Both the position numbers and the translations under genes were made by a program. Of a stretch of 64,000 nt of DNA, positions 23,101 through 36,284 are shown piece by piece. Each line of letters begins with the position of its first letter. Position 1 is the stretch's first letter. The stretch is from assembly GCA_963995505.1 (NCBI GenBank), contig OZ023198.1, positions 682,001 through 746,000 of the forward strand, in the 5' to 3' direction. This DNA comes from Hypericum androsaemum. Its lineage: Eukaryota > Streptophyta > Magnoliopsida > Malpighiales > Hypericaceae. Under the pieces are notes generated by a model. It was not told the DNA's origin. It made no database searches and was given only the letters and a program-made list of their open reading frames with translations.

Positions 23101-26100
23101 TCAAAGAGTAGTTGTCGGTAGAGAACCCATCAAAATGGTGGTGTCGTCGTCCTTGTGGCCTTCAGTATCTTGCAAGTTTGTCTTTGGAAATAAACGAGTC
23201 AGCCAACCCGCGGGTAGGTTAGAGCTTGATGGTTTCCTTCCAAACAAGTTAGCGCTAGACATTCTGCTAAACTTATTACCGATTCCGAAGGCATTGTGCG
23301 CCCCAAGTTCCGCGCCACATGAGCAATCTGCGAGTTTGTTGAAGCAAGGCTTATGGTACACGGATCCACAGGACTTGCACTTCTCAATCTCATCCTCCTG
23401 TGACAGGACACTATGAACCATCAGAAAACATGTATCTTGTAATGCCAGAGAAATCAGAGTAATCTATTTAATCTATACGCAACATACTCACACCCAAATC
23501 AGAAAGGGGGAGAGAATTGAAGGAAAGTGAAGATGTCTGGATACCGAAGACAAATAATTCTATGTTTAATCAATGAGTAACAATCATCATGATTTTCAAC
23601 TAAAAGGTTGCAAAACCATCATAATTGTTGTATTATGAATAAAAAAGGTAATCATCATGCCAATTAAACCACTTTGTAATAGTGTCTTGTTACCAGTATT
23701 CCTTTCCCCCTTGAATTTTTATGTGGCTTTAGTGAATCACTTGACAGAAAGAGAACTGCCAATTTCAGGCACAATAATTTTATATTTCGAAATTATGTTA
23801 AATAAAAGTATTTTTTGTAACGATCATCAATCAAATACCATGATATTGGCTCAAATTTTCATTCGCCATTAGTAATAGCAACAAAGTACAGCTTATGTCC
23901 AAAGGCAAACAATTGTGGCTCCCGAGTCCCAACATTGATAATTTTGTCGATTTCAAGCAAAATTACTAGGCAAATTTTCAAAATAGATGATCAGGTAACA
24001 TCCCAGTAGTTGTATTTCCACTCATACAGGTGTTGGTAACCTTGCTAGCCTAGATGAGCTAATTTTTGGCAGAAAAGTAGTCAGCATGATGTGCAAATTG
24101 TTGGAATTCACAGAAGTAACTTTTTAGCTTATGAACAGACAGTATGGAGATCTTTCGGTGTTGACCAATTGACTTATCATTCAAGAAAATTTCAACAAGT
24201 TACATAATGCAAGTACTAAACCGCAATGAATTGCAAGAAGCCCCTACCTGAAAAGGAAAAATGAGTGAAGAGGGATCATTACAAGCTTGCTGAGCACTGC
24301 AAGGAACTCCCACGTCACAGCATAACAGGCACTGGTCTGTTATATGCTCTACGATCTTCCTTGAGACGGTCTCCAGCATCACAGGTAGGGCTGGAACAGA
24401 GTAGGCGTGGTATCAAGGATAAAACGAGTTAGATTCACATGCATTAAAAAAAGAGATAAAAGTATTTATTTATAGATCATATGCTACCACATCATATCAC
24501 CTGCAAAAGCTCCCTTCGAAAGATCAATTAGGTCTCTAAGAGCGAAAAAATCGTTGCTCTCGAGAAGATATCTTCGAGACCCGAGCCCTTGGTTTATGTT
24601 CATGCGAAATGGACATCGAACATATAGAAGCAAGGTTCCTATTCTTTTCCTCACCGTCATAACATGGTGCAGAGCCGGAACCTTCGAAAATAGGTAAGGA
24701 TTAACAGCACTGACGCAAAGCATTGGCTGCAGAAAAAAAGATTTATTAGGACTTACTCGTGGAAATATGGGTAAACCCAAAGGTGCAAACCAAAAAGAAG
24801 AAGAAAGAAACATGAAACAGAGAGAAACATGATCATCAGGAAGAAGACTCTTGGCAAAATTGAGGAAAAGCGCTAGACATCAGACTTTACATTAAATGTA
24901 AATCAACCTTCTCATTAACCGAACATAACAAAGTCTTTAGATTACCCACTCATAACAAGTTTTACATTAAAAAGCAAGCACTCTTCTGCTTCTTCTTTTA
25001 TTTTTATCCTTCTTTGTGTCTGGAAAGTAACACCCGAGCCTTAAAAAAGAGTGTTTATTCTCTTCTAATTTAAAAACATTGTCACGGCTTTTAATATGAG
25101 AAAGGTATATTCAAACGATTATCAGGAAGAGTGAGGATGGTCATATTACCTGATCATGTATGGAATCAAGGTATGATTTGGCCATCTCAGAGACTGGGTA
25201 CTGGGTGAAATCCCAATGATGAAGAACTCTGGCAGGCAAAATTGCAGTTTCATTTGTATGGCATGAGGAACAAAACAATTGACCAGTGTATTCGCAGCGC
25301 CGAGGCCTGCCCCAACCCAATGACTGTACAAAGTCCCGCAGCAGCGTCATCCCATCATCAAAATGCTGGTGACAACCGGCGCATTTATAGTGCTGTAATT
25401 CTAGCATTTGCTTCATTGAATTGTATGGTTGAACTTCAACAACCAGTGATATTGTCTTCCCTAAATAAGACATGTTTTCTATACTATTCATTCTCTCGGA
25501 GAAAATGGATTGATTCTGCTGAGCCTTCACTGCTGGAGAATTAAGAAATGTTTCTGGAGGATATAAAAACCAAGCAACTGCACTAGGGGAAGAAGAAAAC
25601 AACCCCGAGTGGATAATTGATTGTAGGCACTCCTGAATAAGAGCACTTCTCCCGGAAACAACATCTGGAGAGGCACTTCCAAATACTTTCCTCGACTCTT
25701 GTTCAATGGCGGACCAAGGAGAAGGGAGAGTCCATCCATGGTCTGCAAAATACGACTTTAGCCTGCGGTAGAGGGTATAGAAATCACGATACCGACGTTC
25801 AACCTCCCACTGATCCTGGCCACTCCGTACTCTTATTACATACACGGTGTATTCTTTCACACCAACCAATCTTTCACTAAATGAAACATCACCTTTTTTC
25901 TGCTTTGCAGCTATCACTTCAACCTCATCGATTCTCAATGGCCGTGAAATTAAAGAGAAAGCATCTTCTGTTCCAGAGGTGGAAGCAGTTGATCCACCAT
26001 CTCGTAAAGGTAAAGATTGGTGAGATTGAAATGTGTGAATTCCCTTAGGGAATCTAGCCCCTGGAGACACTCCAGAATCAAGTAATATCTGTTCCATTTC

Positions 26101-27912
26101 ATTGACGATCTCATCATAAAATCCATTGACCTCCAGACCATCAGCCTGCCAAAAAGCACGTTTTACACAGAGATAAGAAGCTTACCTCACGAAGTTTTTG
26201 AGTTGCAATAAACAGAAACATGATTCGGAAAGTGGAAGAGTAAGAAACGCGACTTGACTACAACATCAGATGTGCTGTGCTGACATGGAAAAAAGAGAAT
26301 AGTAGTTGAACCATCTGCACTTGGGACATTTCCTAAAGAAAGAATCTAAAAATTCTTGCGGCGTTTGTGATGCAGCAATCACTGTAACAACATCTTTTTG
26401 TTCGTTTAAAAGCGATAACTTTAGCAAAAAGAAAGAAAGAAGCAGCAGAACAAATTGCACGAGGTTCCAAATTAATATATCAGACATGCAAAACGGTAGA
26501 TATAAAGCATTAAATCAACTAGAAATCTCCCCAATGTTCATCCATATCTTTGCAATGGGGTGCCACGGACATTGTAAGGAGAGAACAAACATGAGATAGG
26601 CAAATTGACACAAATTTCATGTGACAAGAACGGAGTTGACATGCGAAAAATTAGCAGTTATCAACTACTTCAAACTTACCCTAGCCAGATCAGAATCGTT
26701 TAGCCTGTGGTTCTCAGAAACTGAACTCTTATTAGGCAGCGTGGTCAAAACTTTCTCGAGCACCGGGCCTTCAGACAGTTGAGAAACTAGCGGCTTGGTT
26801 GTCTCAGAAAGGTGATCCACTTGCACTTCCAAATCGCAATTCCCTCGAGGATCAACAGATTTGCCTTTGTTACTACGAGCAGCATCCTCGTATGCGACAT
26901 AAGAGGTCTCCCTATCAGAACCACAGTCCTCAATGGTCAACCCTAACTCCAAAGTACCCTTTGCTAGCAGTGGATCCTGGTCCATCTCGAGGATGCCACC
27001 AAATGGCACGGCTTCGCTATTCTCCACAGCATAGCCAGAAGTGTCGTCCAGCTTGCCAGTCTCGAAAATGTCTCTAACCTCGTCTTGCTCTAACTCGCAC
27101 TCACCGTCAAGATCATACAGCGAGACGGAACTAGCATCGTTTTTGTTAGCTGAATCATCACAACCTTGAACCTGACAAATAGCAACAGGAATGTCTCTAA
27201 CCTCTTCCGATCCATCCACCTCCTCCAATTCGCCAAACGAGTCCGCCTTAGCGCAACGAGGAGGGGGCTCGAAAACATTCAATCCGAACGAATCCAGACC
27301 CCCACCAACCCCGCCATTCTCCTGCTCGAAATCATCCCAATCATCAGACCCAAAAGCCACGGAAGAGCCCATCACCAACGGATTCCAATCCCCACCCGAA
27401 TCGCACCCGAATCCCGAACTACCCTCGCCACCGCGCTCCTTATCAACTACCAACCCAGTGCTTCCACTCCCGACGCGCCTCTCCAGGTCAGAGAGCCTCA
27501 AAGCGACCTGCCCGCCCCCGAAATTACCAGAATCCCTCCCGGAGAGGTCGAAATTACCAGAACCCCTCCCGGAGAGGTCGAAATTACCAGAATCCCTCCC
27601 GGAGAGGTCGAAATTACCAGAACCCCTCCCGGAGAGGTCGAAATTACAGGGGCTGCCATCGGCGGGGCCCAGAGAGCCGGAGATGCTCGGGGTGCCCAGG
27701 GCGGAGGCGGCGCTGCAGTACCTATCGAACTCCGATTCCCCGCAGGAGGAGTACTTGGACGACCAAGGGGACCCGCCCCCTCCCTCCTCCCCTTCCCCTT
27801 CCTCTTCCTCTTCCTCTTCCTCTTCCTCTTCGTTTAGCCTAGGATCAGGCGGTTGCGAGGTGGGCCCCGGGGCCATCAGCGAAGAAGCAGTAGTTCCCGT
27901 GCCACGTGTCAT
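23101..27912 (-). CDS. PX-domain protein with C-terminal Rubicon-like cysteine-rich region (5 exons, 964 aa)
   Basis: Exons on the minus strand: 27912-26680, 26145-25150, 24726-24501, 24390-24248, 23397-23101 (2895 nt). Residues 1-411 (exon 1) are low complexity: a poly-Glu run, a Gly-rich stretch, four to five copies of a 10-residue FDLSGR(G/D)SGN repeat, then acidic sequence. The PX phosphoinositide-binding domain spans about 500-615 with the core RRYRDFYTLYRRL (RRYRDF at 528-533). From about 667 come zinc-binding pairs (CAGC, CSSC, CLLCC, CKSC, CFNK, CSC), matching the Rubicon-homology/zinc-finger region seen in the Arabidopsis PX protein At3g48195. Likely an endosomal or vacuolar membrane-trafficking protein; this is inferred from the domains. 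All splice borders are GT-AG. Confidence 0.88.
27521..27647. repeat. 30-bp coding minisatellite in exon 1 of the PX gene
   Basis: Four copies of a 30-bp unit (27521, 27551, 27581 and 27611) plus a partial fifth, differing only by a T/C at one site that alternates copy by copy. On the coding strand it encodes FDLSGR(G/D)SGN repeats. The unit length is a multiple of three, so copy changes keep the frame. Confidence 0.93.
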
Positions 27913-28843
27913 GCGATAGACGAGTACTGTGTGAGGAGCGACGATGGATTATTGTCTTTGTTTTTCCACTTTCCTTGTTTGTTGTTGTGTACTTTGTTTC
28001 TCTTTTTATTTTAAATCTTAACTAATTGTTTTTTTTTCCTTCTTCTTCTTCCTTGGCAATTTCCGTCTTGTAGCATCTTAATTTTTTAATCTTTGTCATC
28101 TAAAATATTATTAAAACTTGTCAATAATAACATTAATATATTATATACATAACATAAGAATCTAGAATTTTTTTTCGAATTTGAACCCAAAATTTCGGTC
28201 AATGATCTTTCGCGAGTACCGTAAATCTCTTTTAGTCACACTTGTGATATTATCGTGACGAGGATGGAGAAGAAATTCTGAAAGGGTAGTTTGTTTTGTT
28301 CGGTTATGGGTATTCTGGGGCCGCGTCATCCCTGATGCCGATTCCTGATTTTATTAGCGTAACTAAAAACCAGCACAAGTGAATTCTCGTTAGATAATTA
28401 AACATAATTTTAAGTCGAAATTTCCGGTATCAGGCTTCTTATTGACTTACTAGCAAGGTTTTAAAAAGAGTGCACTGACCAAACTTCCGATTAGTCGGAT
28501 CACAAATCAGATTTGAGGTTGGTATTCTACTTTGCAGACCGCCTAAAATTTGGATAGTTCGATTGGAATTTTTTTACTCAAATTGTCCAGTCTAATTGAA
28601 TTTTGTTCGAAATCAACACAAAATTAAATATATAAAAAATGCACTACAAGTTCGATTTTTCCAAATCAACACAAAATAAACCAATTCAACAAAGAAAAGT
28701 AGATTGGAGACGAAACAAATTGGTCGTTATATAAATTTTGAAACCTATATTTAAACTATTTAATCTATATATTATTTTTAAATAGTAAAAAATAAAAAAG
28801 TTCAGTCCAATGAGCAACCCATCCTGTCAGACTCGGCAACCCA
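27913..28843. other. PX gene promoter and AT-rich intergenic DNA
   Basis: The first 300 bp should be promoter and 5' UTR of the PX gene (T- and CT-rich). I see no gene or transposon border before the target duplication at 28844. Confidence 0.5.
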
Positions 28844-29654
28844 GAGAACATGGCTAAAAAGTCTGTTTGGTGTTACTATTTGCCACTTTTTGTAAAAAAA
28901 GCGTCTGAATTTTAAGTATTGTAGATGCGGTGTCCATGTGGCACGGACGCCTAAAAAAGTCAAGATCTGACTTTTTACGTCGGCCGAACCAAGATCTGAC
29001 TTTTTTAGTCGAATCTATCATCCGACCGAAAAAGTCAGATCTTGGTATGGCCGACCGAAAAAGTCAGATCTTGGACCAAGATCTGACTTTTTTTGTCGAT
29101 TCTTGGTCGATAAGGCTATAAATTACCAGGATCTGACTTTTTTTTACCACACAACCTTTTTCCCCAATTCGAGCCCTGCACCCCTTGCTCGCCTCCGCAC
29201 CCCTCCGTGGCATCTATCGTCGCCTCCCGCTCGCGCTGTCCGTCGCCTCCGTTCCCCCCCACGATTGCCTCATCCTCGAATCCCGGTCGTCCTTGAGCGA
29301 TCGTGTTACCCCGCCGGTCGTCCTTGAATCCCGCTGGCGCCGTCGCTCGCCTCTGCTCGCCACTCGCCGGTCGCCGATCTGCTATCGTCGATCGTCGCCC
29401 CTCGCCAATCGGCCCTAAATTGGGTAAAATTGATTAATTATGGATTAACTTAATTATTAATTATTGTTTAATTACGGATTGAGTTTGGTTAATTGTCGAT
29501 GTTGGTTAATTGGTTTTAATTATTGATGTTGTTAATTGGTTAATTATTGATTTTGTTAATTAGTGATGTTGGTAAATTAGTTAATTGTTGATGTTGGTAA
29601 ATTGGTGATGTTGGGTATATTGTTAATTGAATAATTTTAATTACCCTTAACAAA

Positions 29655-29745
29655 TTGTGGTCCGACCATAATAGTCTGATTGGTCTGACCATTATTCAGA
29701 CCAAATTATAGTTCGACCAGATTGGTTCGACTGGTCCGACCTCTG
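29655..29745. repeat. GGTC/GACC-rich degenerate repeat
   Basis: Short motifs such as GGTCCGACC, GGTCTGACC and TGGTTCGACTGGTC alternate in both orientations. The same composition recurs at 32605-32930 on the other side of the transposase, so the two blocks may be subterminal inverted repeats of the MULE. Confidence 0.55.
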
Positions 29746-30051
29746 GTCATTCCCTGTATTTAATTAGGTTAATTACGATATTTGTATTTTGTTATGATAT
29801 TAAAGTGATAATTAATTAAGTATGAATTATTAAATAATGTAACTTAGAAAAGCCGTAAATTTTATATTAATTGATAACGATATTCGTATTAAATTTACAA
29901 GGATAGTTGTTAAATGATTATTATTGTTAGATTTGATATTTTTGTTAATATGTTGGTAATTACAATTATATGTTTATTGTGTTGTTTAGATATAGATTCA
30001 GAGCCATACAGACAGTTTCTTGGGGATGGAGGACCATTAGTTTCGACGTTA

Positions 30052-32490
30052 TTAATGCGCCAGAATGTGCACCGTTCGCAGGAGGTATGGAACCGTGAGG
30101 TCCGGGAAGGGATTAACGATAGTCATGACAGAGTATCGGCGGAGATGGAAGGTGTCCACTGTGCAGAACGAGGCTTTATAGGCTATATGAACGAGGCAGA
30201 TTTCTGGGGTGTGTGGTGTATTGGCTGGGTTGTTCTCGAAACAACATTTCGCACTCTCCAAATGTGCTGCTAGAAACCTGCACTCTATGTTGATTGGCCT
30301 TTCCCTCCCACCGCTCCAACCTGTTGAGGAGCTTCTGTGACAATACTGTTTGGCTGGTACCACTCTCTTTCATGCACTTAGTTGATCTCTCTTCAGAATA
30401 TTCGGTGAGCTTGTTAAAGGTCTCTGCCACCAAGGCAGTCACCGGCAAACGACGAACTTTTTTTAAGACCATATTTACGCACTCTGCAATATTCATCGTC
30501 ATGTTACCATATCAGCGTCCACCATCCCACGCTAAGCTCCACTTGGGCAACTCATGTTCATACATCCAGTTGACCACCTCCTGGTCGACTTTCCATATCT
30601 CTCGTATATTAGCTTCCAACTTCCACATTTATGCTTGCATTCCTACAACCAATATAGTAATAATATTATATGTGGAGTACCAACTTGTAAAATAGTTTTA
30701 GACTACACAAGATTTGTGCATGTTACCTACAATCTTCATGACATTCCTATGGCGCCATTCTTGAAGTATTTGTTAAGATTGCTTGCTACGTGTCGAAGAC
30801 AATATCGATGGGCGGTGTCACTGTCTTCTCCCCAACCAGATGGGCGGTGTCACTGTCTTCTCCTCAACCATACTTTGTATTCATTGCCTTCAATATATCT
30901 GCATGTCGATCATAAATAACACATATTCTGCGTCGGCCTGGCGTCACGTGCCTCCTGACTTGTTCCATGAACCACGGCCAACTATCGGTATTCTCACTCT
31001 CAACAAGAGCAAATTGTATTGGAATTATAGCATTATTACCATCAATTGCAGTGGCGATCAAGAGGACATGCTTGTATTTTCCATACAAGAACGTTCCATC
31101 AATCTCCAACACAGGCATGCAATATTTGAAAGCTTCAATGCAAGGCTTGAAGCTCCAGAAAACTCGCTTGAAGATCTTTGTTCCAGGCATCAGAGGATCC
31201 ACGTAATGGTCTCTACCAGGGAGGGTGTGAAAATATTCTCATTCAACAATAGTTCCAGGATTCTTTGCCTTGCATACCGCAAACCATTGCAGAAGGCGAT
31301 CGTAAGATTCCTGCCAATCCCCCCATAAATCCTGAAACACCTTCTCTTTTGCCTACCAAGTCTTAATATAAGAGGGTCTATATCGAATATGGTCGTGGAT
31401 CTCTGACCTTATAGTGGACATCTGAATATTTGGTTGTTCCTCTACTCGTTTCTTAATAATTTGTGCAATGAAAGCAGAAGTGAGTTGTTTATGATCCTGC
31501 GACTTCCGTTGGCGACCACGGTATGGTGGTAGGTGTGTTTCACTATTTTCCAAGGACTGAAAAGTGTGCCCCTTCTTTCCTGTGAGATACGAATCTTCCA
31601 TTTGCAATCATCCGTCTCCCATTTTTTACACTTCACAGAGAAAGTTTTTGGCCTTGTTTCTTTTCGGACAAACTCACGCCCATCTTTCATTACGAACGCC
31701 CCAATCTCCTTAATTGCATCAAATTTGCTCTTCCAAATCATACCCTCTTTCAACAAACCAGAACAACTTCCATCTATTGCTCGATCGCAATCCCGTTCTT
31801 CAGCATAAATAGTCATCGATGATTGTTCACCAGGCTCAGTTAGAGCGAGTTGATTGTATTGTTGTTCTCCGTATTGTTGTTCCTCTTCTTCTATTCTGTC
31901 TATTTCGTCTTCATCTTCTTCTGCTTCGTCTTCTACTTCTTCTTCTTCGTTTTCGTCTTCTTCTTCTTCTTCACGATCAAAATTGTATGTGGCATATAGA
32001 GCCGTCTCTCTAGGATCATTTTAAACCAATCAAATATTAGTTCATGAGCAACAGCCATCCCCGTGGACGCACCAGCTTGATAGTAACTATCACCACCACT
32101 CAAGAACTGACTCTCATCAACGACAAACGGGTTGCAATCATTAATCACCCTCTTTTCCACAATGATTGTAAGCTTAATCTCCCTCGCCATTGGTCCAAAG
32201 AAGTTAATCATGGTCTGTAGCATTATCCTAACATCTTCCTCATCGTTAATAAACATTGGACCAAATTGTCCTCTTCTAAATGGACATCTAAATATCAATG
32301 GTCCAAATTCTTCATTTGGACCTATTGAGATCTTTTCATTTACTTTTTTCCGCAAGATATTGTATCTGACAAATTCTTCATGAAACTTCAACTTCTCTTT
32401 CCCACCACCTTGGTAATCAAAACCGGTTTTATTATTGTTGAAAATTACTCCATCGTATTTCAACTTTATTCTTATAACCTGATTAGCCAT
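30052..32490 (-). pseudogene. MuDR-type MULE transposase, frameshifted
   Basis: DDE transposase of a Mutator-like element, read 3' to 5' in the window. The N-terminal part starts at 32490 (MANQVIRIKLKYDG). A Glu/Asp-rich linker encoded by GAA repeats (31860-31975) lies in a different frame, then the MuDR DNA-binding region (CKKWETDDCKWKIRI, 31442-31816). The catalytic core (30864-31202) shows EIDGTFLYGKYKHVLL with the first Asp and VIYDRHADIL with the second. A C-terminal piece (30176-30502) carries NIAECVNMVLKKVRRLPVTALV, typical of plant MULE transposases. At least four frame changes separate these blocks, so no full protein can be made; part of this could be introns, but no convincing splice sites appear. 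Confidence 0.85.
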
Positions 32491-32604
32491 TATTAAGACT
32501 ACAACAAAAGAAAATAATATGCAATTCTATATTAGCAGAACAAAACATAATTTATATTAACAAAAATATCATATAAACATACATTCTTCGCCATCATTTT
32601 TTTG

Positions 32605-32930
32605 GTCTGATCGTCGGACAACAGCCGTCTCAAAAGGTGCTAAGCCGACCACCTTAAGAACCAGACAAAATTCACTCAGACTCGAAGGATTGGTCACTTT
32701 TTGTACTCGACCATCCGGTCTGACCAAAATTTACCAAGAAAAAAGCTCTCAATCTGACAGGTCGGACCAGTCAGACCAATCAGATTGGTCGAACCAGTCT
32801 GAATTTACCAAGAAAATGCAACTCACTGGTCGGATCGGTCGGACCAATTATACTAATCAGACTGGTCAGACCAGTCAGGCTGGTCAGTTTTTAGACCTGG
32901 CCCACCCTCAAAATTTTAAACCAATCAGAT
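32605..32930. repeat. GGTC/GACC-rich degenerate repeat, second block
   Basis: Dense short motifs (GGTCGGACC, AGTCAGACC, GGTCGAACC, TGGTCAGACC) over about 320 bp on the 5' side of the transposase. It mirrors the block at 29655-29745. Confidence 0.6.
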
Positions 32931-33225
32931 AACACACTAAAAAAATATGCCTGGGTCAGCCACCAGGTCATTTTCTAAAACAATGTTCTTCTCAACATTA
33001 TAAATATTTTGAGAAAAATTAACAAACGACGATGATTTTTCCCTAAATTTAGTATATCTAAAACATCCACTAAAAATAGACAAATTATTCTCAACATTCT
33101 CTTACATTATGTACAAAGTATGAACTAAAATATACTAATTATTCATAATTAATAAGCAAACTCTACATATAAATCAAAATATTTAAGTAAATTAATTACC
33201 TGAACTAAGGCAAGAAGATGAGAGA

Positions 33226-34797
33226 TGATGAGTGTATAAACGTTCATGATTTGTCATATGTTTCGTGCGTGTTTGGTCATGATTTAAGTTATTTTCATCA
33301 TGTTATGTCAAGTCTTATAATTATTTTAGTATATTTCTTTCATGGAGTGTATTTCTACCCTTTATCATGTTTTGTGATAGGAAGTGAAGCTCATTGAAGA
33401 CCGTTGAAGGGGTGATTTCGAGAGACTATATTTCAAGAGGCACAACTTTCTACTCGAGTGTCCAATTATATCAAATGAGATACCGTTGGAAAGATTGAAG
33501 AGAGATCTACATTTTGTCTTTTATGGTCGAGACCAAATTCGGAACCGAAGAGGGCCAAAAAGGAAAAATACAAAGATGTAATGAAGCCATGTAGCGCAAC
33601 TGGCGACGGGAAGTTAACTGGCAATCGCCAGTCATGTCTTGAAGGCTTCCCATCGCTAGTGCATTGGCGATTGACAGGGGGGTGGACAGAAAGTTTTACG
33701 AAGACACAACTGGCGGCCGCCAGTTCATTAACGGTCGCCAATCCCCCGAGACAAATTTTTCTAATGCTTCTTAATTAGTCAGGTTTCATATTTTTTTCAA
33801 TTTTATTCGACTCCTGGTCTCCTATTTTGGCCTTAGGACCATAATTATATTATTTATCTCATTACTTGGCTAGCAAGACTTTTAGTTTAGGTTAACCTCC
33901 TCTAGGTTTTTCTATTTTCGTGTTAGACGTTTGGCTATATATAAGCCTTAGTCTCTTAGGTTTTATACATACTTTCTACTGCGATATTGAGACTACTTTT
34001 GATCATTAATAAAGTCACGATTCTGGGTAGCTACGTGGAGGAGATCGACGAGGCTTGCTCGAACAACTAAGCTTTCTCTATCTCTATCTTTTATGCTATT
34101 CGTTATTATGTCTTCCATTAATGTCGTGTGATTTATGATTATGCTTAGTGAGTAGTTCTCTTGTGAGTGTGATGCCCTAATTATGTGATTGATTATCTAT
34201 GTCAGATTGTGGTTCGAATATCTTTGGCATTAGTTGTTAGTTGGTATGCTTAATGTTTAATCTTAATTGACCACTTAGATTATGATTCGAGTTGATGCTA
34301 GTGGACCGAAAGGCACTTGAGTTAATGGAAAGAACCAATTAGCATATTCTTATATATTAATGAGACGTCTTAATATCGTAAGGGTAACATGTTAGGGGGA
34401 ATCTTCATAATTAGATTAGTCTAGTTCTAGGTCTAATTGATAAGCGAAAGCGTTAATTAGTAACCTAAGTCTTTGCTAGTTTGGTTTTGTCACCCTAATG
34501 AGCGAAAACGTTAGGGAGATACTTTAGAACACTGTGGGTACTAGTTGGAGCTTCATAAGAACCATAATCTCAACATAGGTAATTAATTCATAAGGGTATC
34601 GTGCTCGTTTATCTCCATTGAATTTACAACTCTTTTATTTTCGTACTGCTTAGTTTACTTTCTTTCAATCCATTACCTACCTTATAAACCTCTTAATTCC
34701 CCCGCTTCACATAATAGATTGCCTTGATTTCGTGTTCCAACCCTCAGTTACGAACCTTACTTAATCACTATACTATTTGGTTGTGCGTTTAAAATCA
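33226..34797. mobile_element. Solo LTR (1572 bp) nested in the MULE
   Basis: The unit starts TGATGAGTG and ends AAAATCA, giving matched ends TGAT...ATCA. A perfect 5-bp target duplication AGAGA lies at 33221-33225 and 34798-34802. No ORF of interest and no second LTR are present. It contains GC-rich palindromes, including AACTGGCGGCCGCCAGTT at 33708-33725, in otherwise AT-rich DNA. The superfamily (probably gypsy, judging by length) cannot be settled without internal sequence. Confidence 0.82.
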
Positions 34798-35182
34798 AGA
34801 GAACATGGTCTTGCAGAAGCCGAATGAATGAAAAAAGCTTCGGCAAGGTATCATTTATATAGGCCATATACGAAATCTACTTTACAGATTTCGGAAATGC
34901 CTTATCGACCAAGAATCGACTAAAACAGTCGAGTCTTGGTCCAAGATCCGACTTTTTCCGTCGGCCGAACCAAGATCCGACTTTTTAAGCCGGATTTTAG
35001 ATTCGACTAAAATAGTCGGATCTTGGTCAATCCGACTAAAAAAGTCGGATCTTGGTCCAAGATCCGACAAAAAAAAATGGCCGTTCCACGTGGACACCGC
35101 ATCCACAATACTTTAAATTCAGACATTTTTTCATAAAAAGTGGTGAATAGTAATACCATTCAGACTTTTTACCCGAGAACAT

Positions 35183-36284
35183 AAGAAATCTCGGATTGGC
35201 CTGTTGGACATTTTTTAAAACCCTACTTACTGGTCCATAAAAGCGACATTCTCATTGGTAAATATTTAAGCACAAATTTGTTCTGGGATCCTCAACGTAT
35301 TCGAATATCAATCCCGAAAATCTACCGTTCCAAAAAATTATTCGGATGTTCCTACATGTAGCTCTAAAATCCCTAATTCTGTTACAGGCAACATTTTCGT
35401 TATAAAAAACAATATAAAATGTAAAAAAATAATATTCTAATTTGAAAAACTAATTTATATTTTCTCTTTCCTTATGTTTATCTTTCTTTTTCTTTTTTTT
35501 TCAAATAACTTTCCCCTTGGTATAATATTGACGGCTTCCATCTTTGTACACCAAATAAATATAACATTCGAGAGCTTAGTTCTCACTTCTCACAAGATAT
35601 TTCGAAATTTCTACATCCATATCTCTCTTTCAAAACAAAAGTTATCTCTTCGAAAGCCTAACAATGCATCAGAATTTGATTCGTTTCAATGTGACGGGAC
35701 CTCAAGCAATTGAAATGAATTTGAATTTCCCAACTTTTTCCCCCTTTTTAATTTAATTTATACTTGTTTTTATTTTTTAATATATAATTTGACGAATTGA
35801 ATCCAAATTTGATTCGTCGAATAATTCGCCGAATTGACGAATTCAGGATATATTATTCACATTCAATTCGTTCAAGGATGAATTCGAATCTGAATTACAA
35901 TTCATTTGAACCGGTTCAAATTTGAGTCAAATTTTTGACGAATCGAATCAAACTGAATCAGAATCAGATTCAATTTATGGTCACCCTACCTCTTCCCTAG
36001 ACAAAAATCCTTTTATTGTTATTTTATTCATTAGCAAAGACGCACGCACGATGTGAATGTCGTTCTGTTTCAAAATCCGCAAAGGGTTTAGGGTTCAGAG
36101 ATTTTTTTTTGGCGGAAAAAAACTTCATAAATAAAAGAAAAAAAGTACAACAAAATTTCTACGACCTACCCCCGCTGATCCCACATCCTAGGTAGTTCAA
36201 GGGGTGGGATCCCCCGATCAATAGACCAGAGAAGAGCCTGATAACTCTATAATCTAATCTGCTGATTCCCATAGGTCGGGCAGT
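35183..36284. other. AT-rich intergenic DNA with a transposon-arm relic
   Basis: About 35780-35990 is a stretch of repeated GAATTCG, GAATTGA and TTCGTCGAAT motifs. It resembles the arms of the inverted-repeat element at 50.26-52.73 kb and is probably a single broken arm of that family. No gene seen. Confidence 0.45.

Larger units (their letters stand above)
28852..35174 (-). mobile_element. Mutator-like element (MULE), about 6.3 kb, with long TIRs
   Basis: Left TIR about 28852-29125 and right TIR about 34895-35174 are reverse complements, beginning GG(C/G)TAAAAAGTCTG. An 8-bp direct duplication GAGAACAT lies at 28844-28851 and 35175-35182; the ninth base differs (G/A), fitting an old 9-bp MULE target duplication. 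The TIRs contain several repeats of AAGTCAGATCTTGG in both orientations, so each TIR can fold on itself. The element encodes a decayed MuDR-type transposase on the minus strand, read from the right TIR, where TATATAAATGATACC on the minus strand (about 34846-34861) could be its TATA box. A 1.57-kb solo LTR is nested at 33226-34797. Confidence 0.88.

Noticed and set aside
27521..27647. Possible CRISPR array
   Set aside because: The repeats are contiguous 30-bp units without spacers, in a plant exon.
27166..27919. Two overlapping plus-strand ORFs of 223 and 242 codons
   Set aside because: Antisense shadows of exon 1 of the PX-domain gene, including its 30-bp repeat.
29103..29418. Arg/Pro/Ser-rich ORFs near the left MULE end
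   Set aside because: GC-rich patch inside the MULE next to its TIR; no homology recognised and no start context.
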